Under the pieces are notes generated by a model. The model did not search any database. It was not told the DNA's origin and worked only from the letters and a program-made list of their open reading frames with translations. Both the position numbers and the translations under genes were made by a program. This document shows, piece after piece, positions 43,761 to 58,210 of a stretch of 64,000 nucleotides of DNA. The number at the start of each line of letters is the position of its first letter. Within the stretch, counting starts at the first letter, position 1. Source of the DNA: Straminergon stramineum. Lineage: Eukaryota; Streptophyta; Bryopsida; Hypnales; Calliergonaceae. The stretch lies in contig OY987264.1 of assembly GCA_963920665.1 (NCBI GenBank), forward strand, positions 26,392,906 through 26,456,905, in the 5' to 3' direction.

Positions 43761-45927
43761 TACTTTTACCAATTTAAATGTATATGTGTGTACATATGCA
43801 TTCTTATCTAAGGATGCTCAATTTTGAAAATTTACACATAGTTAGAGATTCTTATAAATTTGTAAGATTGATTATAAAATGTGACTTTCTTGAGTCAAGT
43901 GCATTAAGCTTCCTTTTAAGATCATGAGTTTCGATTGATAAAAGTTAATTTGTGATAGTCATGAAAAAAAAGATCCAACCTTTGATAAATTAATAATCAA
44001 AGATAGTTTAATAATATAAATAAAGGGAAAATATTTGTATATTATAAATATTCAATTTCTATTGATTATATAATATGAAGAAAATTTAAATAAATAAATA
44101 TGAAATCCATTGACCAAAATATCATTTGCTTCTCTAATTTTTTGTTTTCTAACACTGAAGAACTATTCATTGTTCTTGAAAAGAATTCTAAATAAAATTC
44201 CAATTGTACTACCATACCTAGTGGTCATGGTCATCAAAAAATATTCTAGAAATTAGATGATGAATGGAACACGGATTTTTCTATTTGGGGGTAGGGTTTT
44301 TTTCCAATTATTTTAGGGAGTGGAGATAGTGAAAATGATTGGAAGAATGAAGCTATATACATCCATGAAAAAGATGAAACTTGCAATCTATGGATGAAAT
44401 TTTATTTATTCATCCAAAATGATGTACATTCATCCAAATTAGAGTGATATTGTTCCAAGATTTTGTAGCAAATTAGCTATTTCATCCATAGAAAAGATTG
44501 GATTCAGAACATGGTTGCAATTTATTTTTGGCTCTAAAGAAGTTTAGGACTTAATTATTTTACTCGGCCATTCATAATAACACCATTTTGAACCAATGGA
44601 AGAGGTTGAAAACTTAGTCATAAATAATTGTTTGAAATCTAATTATCCGGTAATCAATATCACAAAATTCTACATACATTATCATAGGTCTTCATTTTCA
44701 TAAACCTAAATCATTATCAAGATTATAAAATGAATTTTGTTTTCAAAAATCTTTTGATTATTGTGATCTTAAGTTTTGATTATTTTTTATATCATAATAT
44801 TTGTTGATATTTTCAATTTTGTAGATTATAGTTTTAATTGTTATTGTATCATGAACATTTGCTATGAAGTATAAGTTTTAAACTTAAATTTTAGAATTTT
44901 AATTTCATTTTCTATGTTGATACATCAACTACATATAAAATTTGTGTTGCATATCATCTATACTAACTACTTACTTAACACTATAACTTTTAATGAAAGT
45001 TGAATATTTTTACCAAGAGCACATGTATTAATACTATTCAAAGAAGAGGATTTTTATAAATACAGCTGGTAAAAATATTCATCAAGAGTGACAATTTATA
45101 TCATTCTTAAATCAATTTAGTATAGGTGACACTAAATACAATTTTTCATGTACCCCTTTAACCATTGAAAACCATAGTGGGATAAAATTTCATATGAAAG
45201 TAATTTGAATACAACCTTGCAAGGTGCAAAAGAAGAAAAGAAGGAGCAATGATAGAATATAAACAAGTACCAAGAAGATTCTTTTGTGTTTTTCACACAT
45301 CTTATTTGTAGAATATCAAGTTTTTTTTGCATAGGTTGGTGCTTTGGGGGATTATCACGTATAAAGACAAATTACAAGAAAATACTTGTGGAAATTAAAG
45401 AGAATCCTCCTAATTGTTCTTTACATAGTAAAAGGAATGGCGACTTATTTTTAGACATAAGGCCCCTTTGCTCATCAAGTGTTGCCATCCCCCTTTAGGA
45501 CAATGGAAGCTTAGACTGTAGAATCCCATATTGCCTTTCCTTAGAAACCTAGATAGAGAGAAATTAGTGAAGCCTTGGGTGTCTTTTCAATCCATTAGTG
45601 ACAACCTTTAGGTCTTTATTTCTAGTGACAAAGAGCAACAAGTTTTCAAAAGCAAACAATGAGGGAGATGAATTCTTTTGAGAAGGAACTAATGGGACTT
45701 ACAAAAATGAGTGTTAAAAAACGAAATAACAAAGGCTCTGCGTCAATCTCCAAAGCCATCCCCACCGACCATTCTTTCAAGGCCAGCATCAATATCTATA
45801 TAAAAATTACTGTTGTCAAAGTCTTCAAAGCCAAAAACAAAAGTCATAAACTTTCAACTTAATCAAAGTGAAAGTGTTACCATCATTTAAAGTAATTAGA
45901 AAAAAAAAATAAGCCTAATGACTAATA
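43761..45927. other. AT-rich intergenic DNA, no gene
   Basis: Very AT-rich (43900-45000 especially), with only short open frames. Confidence 0.5.
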
Positions 45928-46184
45928 CAATTAGATGTTTTTTTGACCTCAACAAGGCTATGAGTTCTCCATAGTTCTTGGAGTGTGTAGAACATGAGAA
46001 CTCTGCCAAATCAACTATTTGATGTGGTTAGGAGATTGTCACGTCAGATATTATTATTTAAATATATTTTTTGAAATTTTTGAAATTTTTTTCATATTTT
46101 ATATTTTGACCGACAAACATTGGTTCACTAGCAAGAAAACAACCATGAAACGGCCCTCATGTGGCCTTGAATCCCCTTTAATGT
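45928..46184. mobile_element. Degraded CATTAG-family MITE-like element
   Basis: The right end in reverse complement (CATTAAAGGGGATTCAAGGCC, then GAGGGCCGTTTCA) closely matches the left end of the element at 57942. The left end is poorly preserved, and the left boundary is approximate. Confidence 0.4.
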
Positions 46185-46361
46185 GTAAATAGATGTTGGC
46201 TACCCTTTGGGGTAGTGGTTCAATCACAACTTTAAATTATTTCTTTTGGACATATGATAGAATTAAAATCACTTCATTACTTCTTCTGGACTTGTATTAC
46301 TTTATCAATTTCAAAAAGAAACTGCAAGGAAACCTTTCACATTATTGTTGCACTGAAGGTG

Positions 46362-46632
46362 GTTTTTTTTTTCATTTTTAATGAAGTGCCAAAGTGGTGA
46401 TATAAAATGTTGTAGTGGTGCTCCAAATTTCAACATTCATCCACGCATTGGATAGAAAATATCACGTTAGTACATATCACATGCCTGTAATTCTATTTTC
46501 ATTAGCAATCTGGAGATTTCATCCAAGAATTTTTTGCAATTTGAAGTTTTCAGGTGAAAACCTTCATGGTTTTTTGCCATGTTATAGCCAAATATTTTTT
46601 CTTAGGTGCAATCTGGCACCATAGAGCCTAAA
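46362..46632 (+). repeat. Repeat R2, copy 1
   Basis: Direct repeat of 51716-51984. Both contain ATGAAGTGCCAAAGTGG, GTGTAGTGGTGCT or GTTGTAGTGGTGCT, CTTCATGGTTT and a GTGCAATCT-GCAC motif. Moderately diverged. Confidence 0.75.
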
Positions 46633-48483
46633 AAAAGCCTTGGTTGCACTAGAAAGTGCAGCCTTGAGAAAGGCTTTCATTTGAAGCAATGCAAATTGTT
46701 CAATTGTGGGGTGCTCTCCACCAACCAGGTGCATTTTGAGCTGAGAAGTAACACCAATTTAAAGGCAACCTTGCCAATAGAATGAGCATGCTCTGCCTCA
46801 CCAGTTCCATGAAAAACTTGCTGGAGCCCAATATGGCAAGTGATAAGCCCAATATGGTTTTAGAAGCATTTAAGGTAGTCTGCTCTTAAATCCACCATTG
46901 AAGAGCTGATTGCATTTTCATGGAAACTAAACTCTTGACAGAAATTTGACAGAAATTTCAGTAAATTTTGGCAGGAAGAAAAATGGAATTGACATCTAAT
47001 CCAAGTAATTTCATATTTTTTGGACCTTCCTGGAATTAGTTGTAAATTTTTGAAGTTGAAAAGCAATAATCATTGAAAGTGATCACCTCCTCAAATGTGC
47101 ACTAAGGTAACAAGCTCTTAAATTGAGTGGTCATTAAGAATCATTGCTAGAAGGGCCTTGAAACAATGCATAAGTGATTTTGAAGATGGGCAAGATCTTA
47201 TGAGGTGATGAAATGTGATCCCAAGGGTGCAATTTAAAGACAACGAGTAGTCACTAGGGAGTTGCAGAGGCTATATAGTTTCTCACTCATTAATATGTGT
47301 TTAAATTGCCTAGATGGAAATTAATGGCAAGACAAAGATTGGTGGTTGGATTGGAGTGCCAATGTATTGTTGTGAGGATACGCTATCAATAACTATATAC
47401 TTATCACCACTTTCGACATTGCTTAGTTTTAGACAATGTCTTGGTGCTTTAATCATCTTCTTAATCACTTTAAGGATTGTCTTGGTATATTTGAAGGCTC
47501 ATTTGATTTGATTACTATTGTAGTCCATGCATATCTATAGTGACTTATGCCCTTTCCCTTCAAATCATCATATTTAATTCAATTAGAGTTTGAAAAATTA
47601 TGGAAAAAATTGTCATTCAATAATTTTCCTTTTTTCTATATCTACAAAAAAAAATCAAAATATTCTGACAAGTAGTTTAGTCAACAACCTAGTATTTCTC
47701 CTAAGATGGTCAATTATTGAACATGTTACTATATTGGTACATTGAAGAAAGCAAAATGTACCTATGTGTCATGATCCCTTTTAGAGCATCGTTACTTTTA
47801 GATCAAGTAGACTACCATAAGCTTAAGGTTGGATGGGTGGCATCACATAGGACTTATTACAACAAGAAGCAAATGGAACATGATTCATAGTCAACAATTT
47901 TTTTGTATAGGGCAATGCCCAAGGATGTGGAGATTTTGTGGAAAAAAATGTCGATGAGAGGCACTTTTTTCTGAGAATTCCATGACGATGAGCAACATTG
48001 CCTAGATAAGCGTAAACCGCACGTGGGAGGGGAGGAAGAACAAAGCGTGACTGGATGAAAATCACATAATGCTTGATTACACTGGCAAAATTGTGCAACC
48101 AAGCAAGAAACACTAATTACAGCACAAAATCCACCTGAGAAATGAATGGGACATTTCCCACCAAATAAATGGTTTATAGTACATCAACTTTGATGCGATC
48201 TAACAAAAAGAGTGTGAGGCATCCTATCCTATCCTATCCTAATTTTCAGCTAGTACATGCTATCAAAATTGCCAACATTGCTGAAATTTTTTGTTAGGAT
48301 TTCTACAAGATGTCCCTCATTCCTTTAAAAATAAATATTGTAGATAAATAGGTATTTTGAGTTTGCATAAAAAAAATGAAAAGTATCAAAAGCTTTAAAA
48401 ATGACTTTCAAAAACCAATGATATTATTATTTCAATGAAATTTTATAATTATTATTTATATAAATTAATTAACCCATAAATGT
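46633..48483. other. Intergenic, no gene
   Basis: The longest frame, 47823-48113 (-), shows no domain. An (ATCCT)4 microsatellite lies at 48221-48240. Confidence 0.5.
48221..48240 (+). repeat. (ATCCT)4 microsatellite
   Basis: Four perfect 5-bp units. Confidence 0.9.
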
Positions 48484-50660
48484 TCAAGGCCTTTTTTGAG
48501 CTTTTGGGAATTTGCTCAAAATTGAACAGAAAGCCAAGACTTTGATAAGTTTCATCAATTTTGAAAAAATGATAACCATACAAATTCAAACTAGACATGT
48601 TAGAGATCACATGTGAAAAGAAAATGCAACAATATCACTTATGGACCTAAAGATTAGAATGTTTGATCATGAGGGTGTTAAAATTGTGAAAGTGAATTCA
48701 AGCCCATTAACCCCTAAAGGACCAAGTTGTGTTTCTTGGCAACATAGCAATTTCGGGCATCTTACTACAAATAGAAGTTTTATTTTTTTTCTTTGAAATT
48801 TTCACACAACATAGGGATGAGGTTTTTCTTTAAGGCCCCAAATTTTTAAAATTTTTTGACTACATAGTTAAAAAGTTATTATATGTTATTTAGTCTGTTT
48901 TTCAACTCAAGTAGCCAAGGTAGATTAAAAAAATCACTTTTTTGAGAAATATAAATTTGAAATTGGTTTTCTAGATTTATGTAAACATGGAAAGCTTTGA
49001 ATAATTCCATTTTGATTAATGACAAGAAAGTTATGAAGAGTTTTAGTTTGTGGTAGTTCTAGATTCTCTACTCTAAAATAATCTTTGAAGTCCTTTATGT
49101 AAATCAATTTTCAATATTTTTCAAAATCAAATCAAATCATAGGATGCATATTTTCTATAAAAACATTACAACCATTGGGATTGGAATTTTTCAATCTTAT
49201 AACAAAATTCTTAACAATTTAGTATTTTAAATCATTCTCTATTTCTTTGTACTTAATATGTTTTTCCTATATGATTTATAATTCCTAATCATCTAAAATT
49301 TTTTAAACATGTAGAGTAAACTTGACATTTACCATACACATACAAAAACCAAACAACAACCATAGCTATTTACCAAACACTACCCACACTATGTAACAAC
49401 CAATTTAATTGTTATAAGGATAAAATTTTATATCACTTCCCAATGACTGCACACTGTATAGTGAAGGGTTGCAAGGAATTTTACACTAGATTTTAGCTTC
49501 ATCCCCTTTACATTGCAATAAGATTTATAGGAAGAAATATTTTTGCATTCTATTTTTCCATGTGAATCTTAATATGACATTTAATAATCACACCAAATTT
49601 CAAATCATGCAAGTCTTTATATTTATGTGAAGAAGGATTTGAAATTTGTTTGTGTGGTGATTGGCAAGTTTACTATAGCGAACTTGCCTTGAAAAATGAA
49701 TCCAAAGAATCATCACCATTTTGAACATTTTTTCATACAAATATGTCCTTATGAAGTGCAATTGTGGCCCTATTTTTCATGGGTCCAGAAAAAGGATTTT
49801 TGTGAATTCAAATTCTAATATCTTGCAATCTACACGGTGGAAATTTCTGAATTTTTTTACACATCTTCTCAAACTAGAGTACTACAAGATCCTTTGGTTA
49901 TATGAGCCCCAATTAATTTTTTTCTAAATTTTTTTACTTGTATTAGAAATGGCAATTTTGGAGTGTTTTTGGTGAAAATATAGTCAAGGAACTTTAGGGG
50001 TCGATCCTCTTTCTACATGTCAAATCTTAAATTGAGGTCACCAAAAAAATATGAGGTTAAAGTACAAATCATGTGCAACGACAATCAATTTATAGCTTCT
50101 CGAAATCTACTCTACAAGTTTTTAAAATGAACATCTATTATGATTTTTTCTCCAATTTCCTTTGTATTTGAGGCTCATTTTCAAGAGCACTCGACACTAA
50201 AAACATCAATATTTGCAATGGAAATCCTTGCAGAAAATCTTGAATAGAAAAATCATAGATATTTTTAAAATGGGATTTTTGATGCTAAAGTTTGACTTTA
50301 AAATTTCTATTTTTTCATTATTAAAATAGTAACTTGATAAGCTTTTACTTAACTTCAAAGTTTTTTGACACTAAAATATGGCACCTTGGGCATTTTGAAG
50401 TTAACCCCTAAGCACTCCAACATCCATTTTCTAGACAATGAAATAGATTGCAACTTGAGTTTCATCCTCCTCACTTCTTAGATGAAAGTTACTTTAATTT
50501 GTGGAGATACTTTATCAAGTTGTTGTCCTATCTAAGGATTGGATTTGGTGTTACTAGAGTATATATTTTTCTAAAATTACAAATGTGCAAGGATGTCAAG
50601 TGGTCAAATTGCTTTGACTTTAGTTCAACATTGGATTTGTCAAAATGAGTTCATAGATTT
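48484..50660 (+). repeat. Dispersed noncoding repeat R1, longest copy
   Basis: Parts match 42838-43760 in direct orientation and 61490-62420 in inverted orientation. Shared landmarks with the inverted copy are TTAACCCCTAAAGGACCAAG (48711), GATTCTCTACTCTAAAATAA (49063), ATATCTTGCAATCTA (49821) and GTCAAGGAACTTTAGG (49983). No coding capacity seen. Confidence 0.75.
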
Positions 50661-51715
50661 GAAGAACACAAAAATTTCAAAAAATCACCATATGAAGAGA
50701 ACCTCATTTCAAATCCATTCCAAAAAATTTTACTCAAAAAACTATAATATTTTGTTTGTAATCAAATTTTGAAGGAATTTTGGAGTTTCTCTTTCAAAAT
50801 TTATAAAAAAAAAGATTGTTGATAGCATTCGTGACTCTAACTAAACAGATGAAATATACAAATCAAAATCTACAACTTTTGTTTGTATATGAATTCCAAA
50901 ATATGTTTCCAAATAGCACTTTATAATGATTTTTCTCAAATTGTCAATTCTGGAGATGAATCTGGATGTATAGGGGTCAATAACTTGTTGTAGACTAGAT
51001 TCCGTTATTAAATAAATTGTTAAGGATGAGGACACATAGCTTTTAAAAAAATATAGAAATCAAGGATAGAATGTAAAAAGAATCACTTAGAAATCATTAT
51101 CTTGTGTGAACCTATCTAGCAATGAACAAAATACAAAAATTCATTCTTGTTTTTGAAATATGCTCTGATATTTTCTTAAAGAATAAGTAAAGATATTTTG
51201 AAGATTTAAAAAAAAATTGTGTTAAAGTCTCATGCCTTGATTATTAAAATGATATTTTATTAATATTAGAATAATATTAGAATATCTATATAAATATTAT
51301 GTTATTTTTTCATTATATTTTTATTTTATATCAGAATTATGTATCATTTTTATATTCAATTTTAATAAGTTATTATTAAAGTGTTAGCCCTCAAGTTGTG
51401 GATGTTCAAGATATTTGTTTCACAAATTTATTGTAGCAATCCAAGTTTTTCAAAAAAAATTATTCTTTATTCTTTGAGAATAGGCTTTATATTTACAACT
51501 ATATATTAGTACAATGTTTTGAAAAATCCAATGCCAAAATAACTAATTGTATTTTTTAGGGGGGACTATGCAATCTGCTAGGTGAAGGTTATCAAATTTC
51601 GAATGATAACTCAATTAAGAATCATTTAATGTACCATTGACGTGTAGTCTCCTTTGGTACATAGATACACTTCTTATAGGAAAAAAAAAGGTCGAATTCA
51701 TGTACTAGTATAGGG
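50661..51715. other. AT-rich intergenic DNA, no gene
   Basis: Extremely AT-rich around 51200-51380. No recognisable element. Confidence 0.5.
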
Positions 51716-51984
51716 CTTTCTTTTCATTTTTTATGAAGTGCCAAAGTGGCAATATAAAATGGTGTAGTGGTGCTTTAAATTTCAACAATAATCCACATAT
51801 TGGATAGGAAACATCACATTAAAACATATCACATGTCCATAATTATGTTTTCATCTACAACTTGGTAATTTCACCCAAGATTTTTTTTCATTCAAAGTTT
51901 TTTCTCTTGAAAAACTTCATGGTTTATTGCCATTTTTTAGCCAATTTTCTAGGTGGTGCAATCTTGCACTAGAAAGCCAACAAA
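51716..51984 (+). repeat. Repeat R2, copy 2
   Basis: Direct repeat of 46362-46632, about 5.35 kb apart. Could be the remains of two LTRs or two independent insertions. No TG...CA ends, primer-binding site or coding domain was identified. Confidence 0.75.
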
Positions 51985-54900
51985 AGCCATGTATTAGTGT
52001 ATCATCTATAAACAATAAGGACTTAAATAAGTGAGGAGTCTAATGCTAGTGATTGTCATTACAAAAAAAATCCAAGGGATTTGATTCCCAACACCACCTT
52101 TCTTCCTTGAAAGGTATTATAGACTGAATAAATGAAGTATGGGGGGGCATGCAAATGTAACTCCAATGCATTTATGCTCCAAAAGACCGACCATCGTATT
52201 ATGAGCGTCAATTTACCCACCTTTGGTAAATCACGAGCACAACCAAGTTCTTTGGGTCTTAATTAAATGATTCCTACTTTTAGGTGTCTAAGCACGGTCC
52301 ATTGTGCCATTCAAGCAATGGATCTTTCTAGATGCCTAAGTGTACCCAAATGTGAGGAAATACTGCACCATACAACTTCTAACACAAAACTACGGTAGTA
52401 GGCCACTGTGGACTTTGGTAAAAAATAAGTTAGAGAGTAACTAAGAGCACCAACTTCTAGGTGACTCTTTGCCCTTTCCAGAAATATAAGATGTGTCCCG
52501 ATCCAAGCTTCCTAGCAAAAGTTATGGGTGGACGAAGTTTGACCACTACTCGTTTCATCAAACTTCATCCACTATTTTTACTTAGTTCACTAATTCAAAT
52601 TAACTTGAAATTTCATGGGGTTTCTTGAGAGTCTTGTTTATACCTAACTTTAGATTTTGGCTTTAATTGGGCACTTCTACAAACATTTCATCTAAACCTA
52701 AACTAAACTTCATCCCTCTATATCTTATTGGATTTTTGGTCTTTTCACAAGCGAGGGGTCTTTGTGCGTTCTACTAAACTTATCCTACAAGCTTATAGTT
52801 CGAACTTTATTGTTCTATTCAAACTTCTAAGCTTCTTATTATGCTTCTATGATGTTCTAGGTTTGGTGTAACTTTTGTTAGTTTATTATTTTTAATAGTT
52901 TCATATTTTTTTTCTTATAGACACTAATTCTAGCTTTCCATATTGGTAATATACTAGCTAATTGGACTTTCCTACTAGAAGTTCTTGATGGATGAAGTTT
53001 GACTGATAATTGAATTTAAAACTTTATCCACTAATTTCTTCTCATCTACAATCTGGAATTGACTTTTCCTTTCACCTACAACCTCTAGCTAGCAAAATCT
53101 TTCTAATTCTCTCAATTTGTCTCAAAGTTTTACATCAAAGTAATCTTCATTCAATTTCAATCCTAAGCTTCATCTATCGATAACTTTCTTGTTTTGATTC
53201 CAATTTCTACTTATCTTATGTTTTTGGAGAGCTCTAGACTTCCTCTTTAAGATTTTAAATTCTAAATTGACCTGACTTCTAATCCTAGGGGTCTGACTTG
53301 GGGCTAGGCCTCGGCCAAAGTTAATACTTACTAAGTGGGTGGTTTAGGAGGGCTGAGGAGGATGGAAGAGGATTAAGGAGGGTTTGGGCTTCATTCCTTG
53401 GAACTGACGTCATTGATTATGCCTCTTGGGGGCACTCCTAAACCACCATGAATTCTTGTGAGAGGATGCAAATGATTACTATTTTAATAAAATGGTGAGT
53501 TATTACAATGGTTGGTCTTTTGACTAGTACCAATCTTTTTCTCCCTTTCTTTCTCCTCCCTTGCCTCCTTTTCTTTCTACCCTATTCTTCTTACATCCTT
53601 GAAGTGGCCCAACTACTCTCGTTCCACGTTTCAAGGCAAAGTTAAAGACACGTCATTGTCTCTTATGCCTTGAACTACCTCTTATGTCTAGCATCTCAAT
53701 AATCACCTAATTTTAATCTAATGGTCAAAACAAGGTAGGAAGATCCCCCTTGTATCTCATCTCCCTCAACTTCCTAATATCAATTAGTCTCCCTCTCCTT
53801 GTCACTTCTCCATTCTTCCTCCTACTTCTACCCTCACTTCCCCCCCTATTAGAGTAGATTCTCTACATACTTGTCTTTATTTTTCTCTCCCTTTGCTTGT
53901 TTCGTAGGAGATGGGGAGTTGGCTTCCACGCTCCAATATTGGATTTCAGAGGGATTTCGAGGTTGTTTTCTCCCTTCCCTTTTTTTCCCAACACTCCAAT
54001 TCCTTGGCCCTCATCCTTTAGAACCCCCTTAATTTTCCACTTCCTTGGACCCTCTAATTCCCCATTCCTCTGAACCCATCTGGTTTTCCAACTCCCCTAG
54101 ATCTTGATGGTTTCCCACTCATTGAATCATGATGACTTTCCAACTAACTAGACCCTAATGATTTTTCAATTCACTGGACCTCGATGATTTTCCAATTCAC
54201 TAGCCCCAATGATTTCTCAACTCATTGGCCTCGATGGGTTCCCAACTCACTAGACCTTGATGGTGTCAACACTAGACTCGGTAGACTGGTTGCAACTAGT
54301 ACCCAACAGGTTGGTTGGTGTTGGACCGGACAACTTTTCATGCCCCTATCTCCTTGGGGTGCCTAAAGTGCCTTACTGAGCAAGGGGGACCTTAGGGGTG
54401 ACTTCCCAAGCTTTGCAATAGTTTAAGAAGGGAGAAATGAGAGACTTTAGAGCAAATAGGCGCAATAGCGCCCTAGATAAGAAGAGAATGGTAGCATATT
54501 ATATATCATTGAAAAGATCTTGAGAAGAATCTTCTAACCATCCAAAGAACACATGATTTGGACCAATAGGCTAGATGTTATGGCCTTTCAAAGTTGGGAG
54601 GGGGGTCCTATGGCACCGGGACACTCAAATGCTAGGAGTGAGGGGTTCCCGAAGAATCCCTCAACAAAGTATGGCATGTAGTATATCATTGAAAATTTGT
54701 AAAGACAAAGAAGTTTTCATGCCAAACATTACAAGGTTCTAAGATATGAGCGAGAAGTTATAGCTAAGAAAAGGGCCATAGTGAAGGCATGACGCCACTT
54801 CTGATGAACTCAAATCTTTGGAGGGCCATAACTTTGTGAGAACTTGTCCAAATGGAACAAGCGAGTAGTCCATTGGCATCTTCTTGTTGCCTATATATCT

Positions 54901-56419
54901 AAAATGGAATTGCATGTGGGAATTGGATCCTTGACCGAAAAGCTACGCTATTTGGAAGTTCAGGAGTCCAAATGGAGTTGGAACTTGGTGATTTCGGTTG
55001 GAAATGGGTGGTCTTCCAAAACCCAAGGGGGTTTGAAAAGTTCCTTCAACCCACAAGGGAGGGGTTTGCCAAATGCCACACAAAGTACTATAGGAGGGAT
55101 TGGTCTCCCTCTTCACTCCCTCTTGGAGCCTGGGTGAATCCCAATGACTCATGGTTAGTGATGCAACTTCACCACTGGCTTCAAGGCTCCATGGGACACT
55201 TGTGTGTGTCTTTGGGCACCGGTTAGATGGAGTCCTACTCCTTGCTAGGCCATTAACGATGGATCTCAAGTTGTGAGTCTCAATTAGTTTTGGTGTGAAA
55301 ATAACAAATATACAACAGATCTAGTATGAAGTGGGGTGACAACCAAAGGCAATTAGGACCGTGGTGAGTAGTGCCACCACGAGTCCTAGCATAGTAAGAT
55401 GGAAGTTCCGCCCCATGTCACTAAATGACATGCCAAGTGTCATGTGGGGAGTACCTACTAGTAGTCTTAGGGACTGGAACTTAGCAATGTGAGTTGGAAA
55501 TGAGAACTAATGTTGTGGGTGTATGGCACATGCAGTGTTAGTTAATTTGGACCCAAGTGATACTAGAATTAGAGTGTGGTGAGTCTTAAAAGCTTTGAAG
55601 GGCTTCTAAAGGCTGTTTGAAATTTTATGGTGTTACTAGGGCCGCAACACAGGTGGTACTTAACAGGCTAGCCACAACTGGATCGGTTTTTGCTGTTGGA
55701 TGGTTTCCGATGTCATTAGTCTTGCTAATGACAATTCTCACCCTATTTAGCTTTTTGGAAATTTGTGGGACGGTTGTTAGGCATGTCTAGTTTTTTTAAG
55801 GAAGAGGAGGACAAAAGACATTAAAATGGAAGATGGCTCTAGCACATTTTAATTAGGAGCTACAAAACTTAATCTAGTTGTCACTAGCTACTTTTGGAGA
55901 CTAAACTTTGAGTAGTTTCCAATACATTTTAGAAATTAAACTTTGAAGGTGGGGACTATAGGAAATTAAGGTTCTATCCTAAGGCAACCTTAACTCACAA
56001 CTAAGACTCTTTCACCCAAAAGGGGTTCAAAGTTTTGTTGTCTTGGCAGGACCCACCAAACTTCACACACATTTGAGCTCAACTTGTAAACCACTAAGCT
56101 AGATGGGAGGGACAAGAGAACACTTAGAGGCCAATGGTTAGTGACATGTGGATTAGTACAATGTCAATACTCAATCTAAAGGCCCTCCAAAGGGACATCA
56201 CCAGGACATATGGGGGTTGCTCTAGGGTTAGTACAAGAACAAGACACAGAAGGAGGCCAAAAGACCCCCTCAAATGACAATGCAATGCCACCAACTTCTT
56301 GAAAGCCAACAAGAACTTGGAAACGAACTCTTCAAGCTCTAAAAGACTCAAGGTGATTAGTGTGAAGGATTCAAAGTTCAAGGGATCCACAAGAATTCAA
56401 AATGCTTGAAAAATAACAA
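51985..56419. other. Less AT-rich intergenic DNA, possibly decayed retroelement; no gene supported
   Basis: From about 53280 to 56400 base composition is more balanced, and frames of 60-108 codons occur on both strands (e.g. 54844-55269, 56124-56390 -). None contains a recognisable reverse transcriptase, integrase, protease or gag motif. Confidence 0.45.
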
Positions 56420-57200
56420 CAATGGGCTAAAAGTGCCCCCAAAACATTGTTCAAAGGTTTTTTGCTTAAAACGTCAAAATTCCAATATAAGTTGGATCCA
56501 ACGAACCTAAATACAACAAATGGTGGTGGTTTGATAGGAGAAGGGGTGGCCTTTTATACTCTTCCCCAAGCACTCACTTCCTCTCATTCATCTAAGGTAA
56601 CCCTATCACTTTGGAGTTTCATCCTCATTCTCAAAGGTTTTTACTTTCTACATTGGTCCCAAAACCTAACTTTTTTAGATCAACTCCAAATTACAAACAG
56701 AATGCGTCATTGGCTTTTGTAGTCCATTTTTAATCTCAAGTAACTCCATCCCTTTTCTTAACTCCAAAATCTGGATAGAACCTAGCGCCAACTTAATGTC
56801 AAAATTGAGTAAAAAACTAACTTTTAGAGTTTGACTTTTTCTTATAAAAGTAACTAGCCTAGGTTCTTAAGTAGGTATAGGGGAGTAAGATAAGACCTAT
56901 CTTCGACCTCATTTCATTTTTGTATGCTCCCGATCCATTGATCAACTCTGTTGTAATTTTAAAATTATGTTGGTTGTTAGGGAATCTTGTAGGTTTGAGT
57001 ACTTTTAACTATTGGAATGTCTTAAAACTTTATGGGGAATCTTATTAATATAAAAGAAGATAGTTCAATTTTTAGTGAGATTTTACCGCCACCTCTGTAA
57101 TTTCTAAAAATTTCTTGTCATAGGTTTGGGCATTTGACTATTTGGAAGAGCATCTTCTGACTATCAGAAAATTCAGAAAAACTTTTTAGTAGAACCTCTC
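56420..57200 (+). repeat. Dispersed repeat related to 20880-22230
   Basis: Diverged, colinear counterpart of the repeat inside the CACTA candidate. The best shared stretch is around 57070 (AATTTTTAGTGAGATTTTA, then GTAATTTCTA). Confidence 0.4.
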
Positions 57201-57941
57201 ATGGAATCCCACAATACATCTGTAGGCTCATATTCTTATTCTACACGTAGGCCTAGGGGAAATAAAATCCACCCCCTCATTTAAATATTGGTGCCCGGGG
57301 AATCTTTCACATAGGAGGGAATCTTAGCAAACCAACTTCGAATTGAGTCTCGGTCATGATTTCAACCCAAAATTACCCTCTTTTGGCCATAGATTCATTT
57401 ACGGTCCCATCTTGGTGTAAACTACTCCTGTAGATGAATAATTGGGGTTCTGCTATTTCATTGATGAAATGGGGAAATTAGAACCTATCGCCAGGAACTG
57501 ACCTAGATACTTCAATGGGGTTCCTTTGACCAATTTTAGCCTAGCTATATCTCTGGCATGCAAAGTTTTAGCCTATTCTGTCAATAACACATAATTCTCC
57601 AATTTACCACCATCAGTTAGGTTCTAATCTATATATGAGTGGTAGTTTGGGATATTCTAATTATAATATTCTATTATTAGACCAAATGTTATATTGTTAT
57701 GTAACATACTTATTTTGGTTCTACACTCATTTCGGGGGGCTTTTTGTATATAAAACAACATTCAAAACTGCAAATTCCAAAAATAAAACAAAATAGTGAG
57801 TCCTATGTCACAAATTTATTGACAAAATCATCTTCAAGTAAGCCTTTAGTTTTGATTGATATGTAGTGACAAAAATGTAATTTTCAAGCATTATATTGAA
57901 ATTCTAAAGATTGTTCTCAATGCTAATTGTAGACTTTTACA
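57201..57941. other. Intergenic, nothing recognised
   Basis: AT-rich with no open frame of note. Confidence 0.5.
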
Positions 57942-58210
57942 CATTAGAGGGGATTTGAGGCCTTGAGAGGGCCGTTTCAAGCCTGTTCCCTGTGTAGTCT
58001 AGGAACGGTTGACTACTGTCAGGAAAAAAATATCAAAAATAAAATAAAATATATTAGTTCTGAAATGCAAAAAGAAGTTGAAAAAAAATCATTTTTTTTC
58101 TTGACATGGCAATGTTGCAGCCACATCAATCTACCGTAGTGGCACTATTCCTGTGTTCCCCGCAGCTTGGGAACTCGCAGTCTCCCAAAGGCCTCAAATC
58201 TCCCCTAATG
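57942..58210. mobile_element. MITE-like element, CATTAG family
   Basis: Left CATTAGAGGGGATTTGAGGC; right end in reverse complement CATTAGGGGAGATTTGAGGC, an inverted repeat of about 23 bp with two or three mismatches. It is the best preserved of three related elements in the window. Target duplication unclear. Confidence 0.75.

Noticed and set aside
47823..48113. 96-codon minus-strand frame
   Set aside because: No similarity to a known domain, an overlapping alternative frame of equal quality, AT-rich surroundings.
54184..55269. Overlapping frames of 60-108 codons on both strands
   Set aside because: No recognisable domain, several frames open at once, no exon signals; left as possible retroelement debris.
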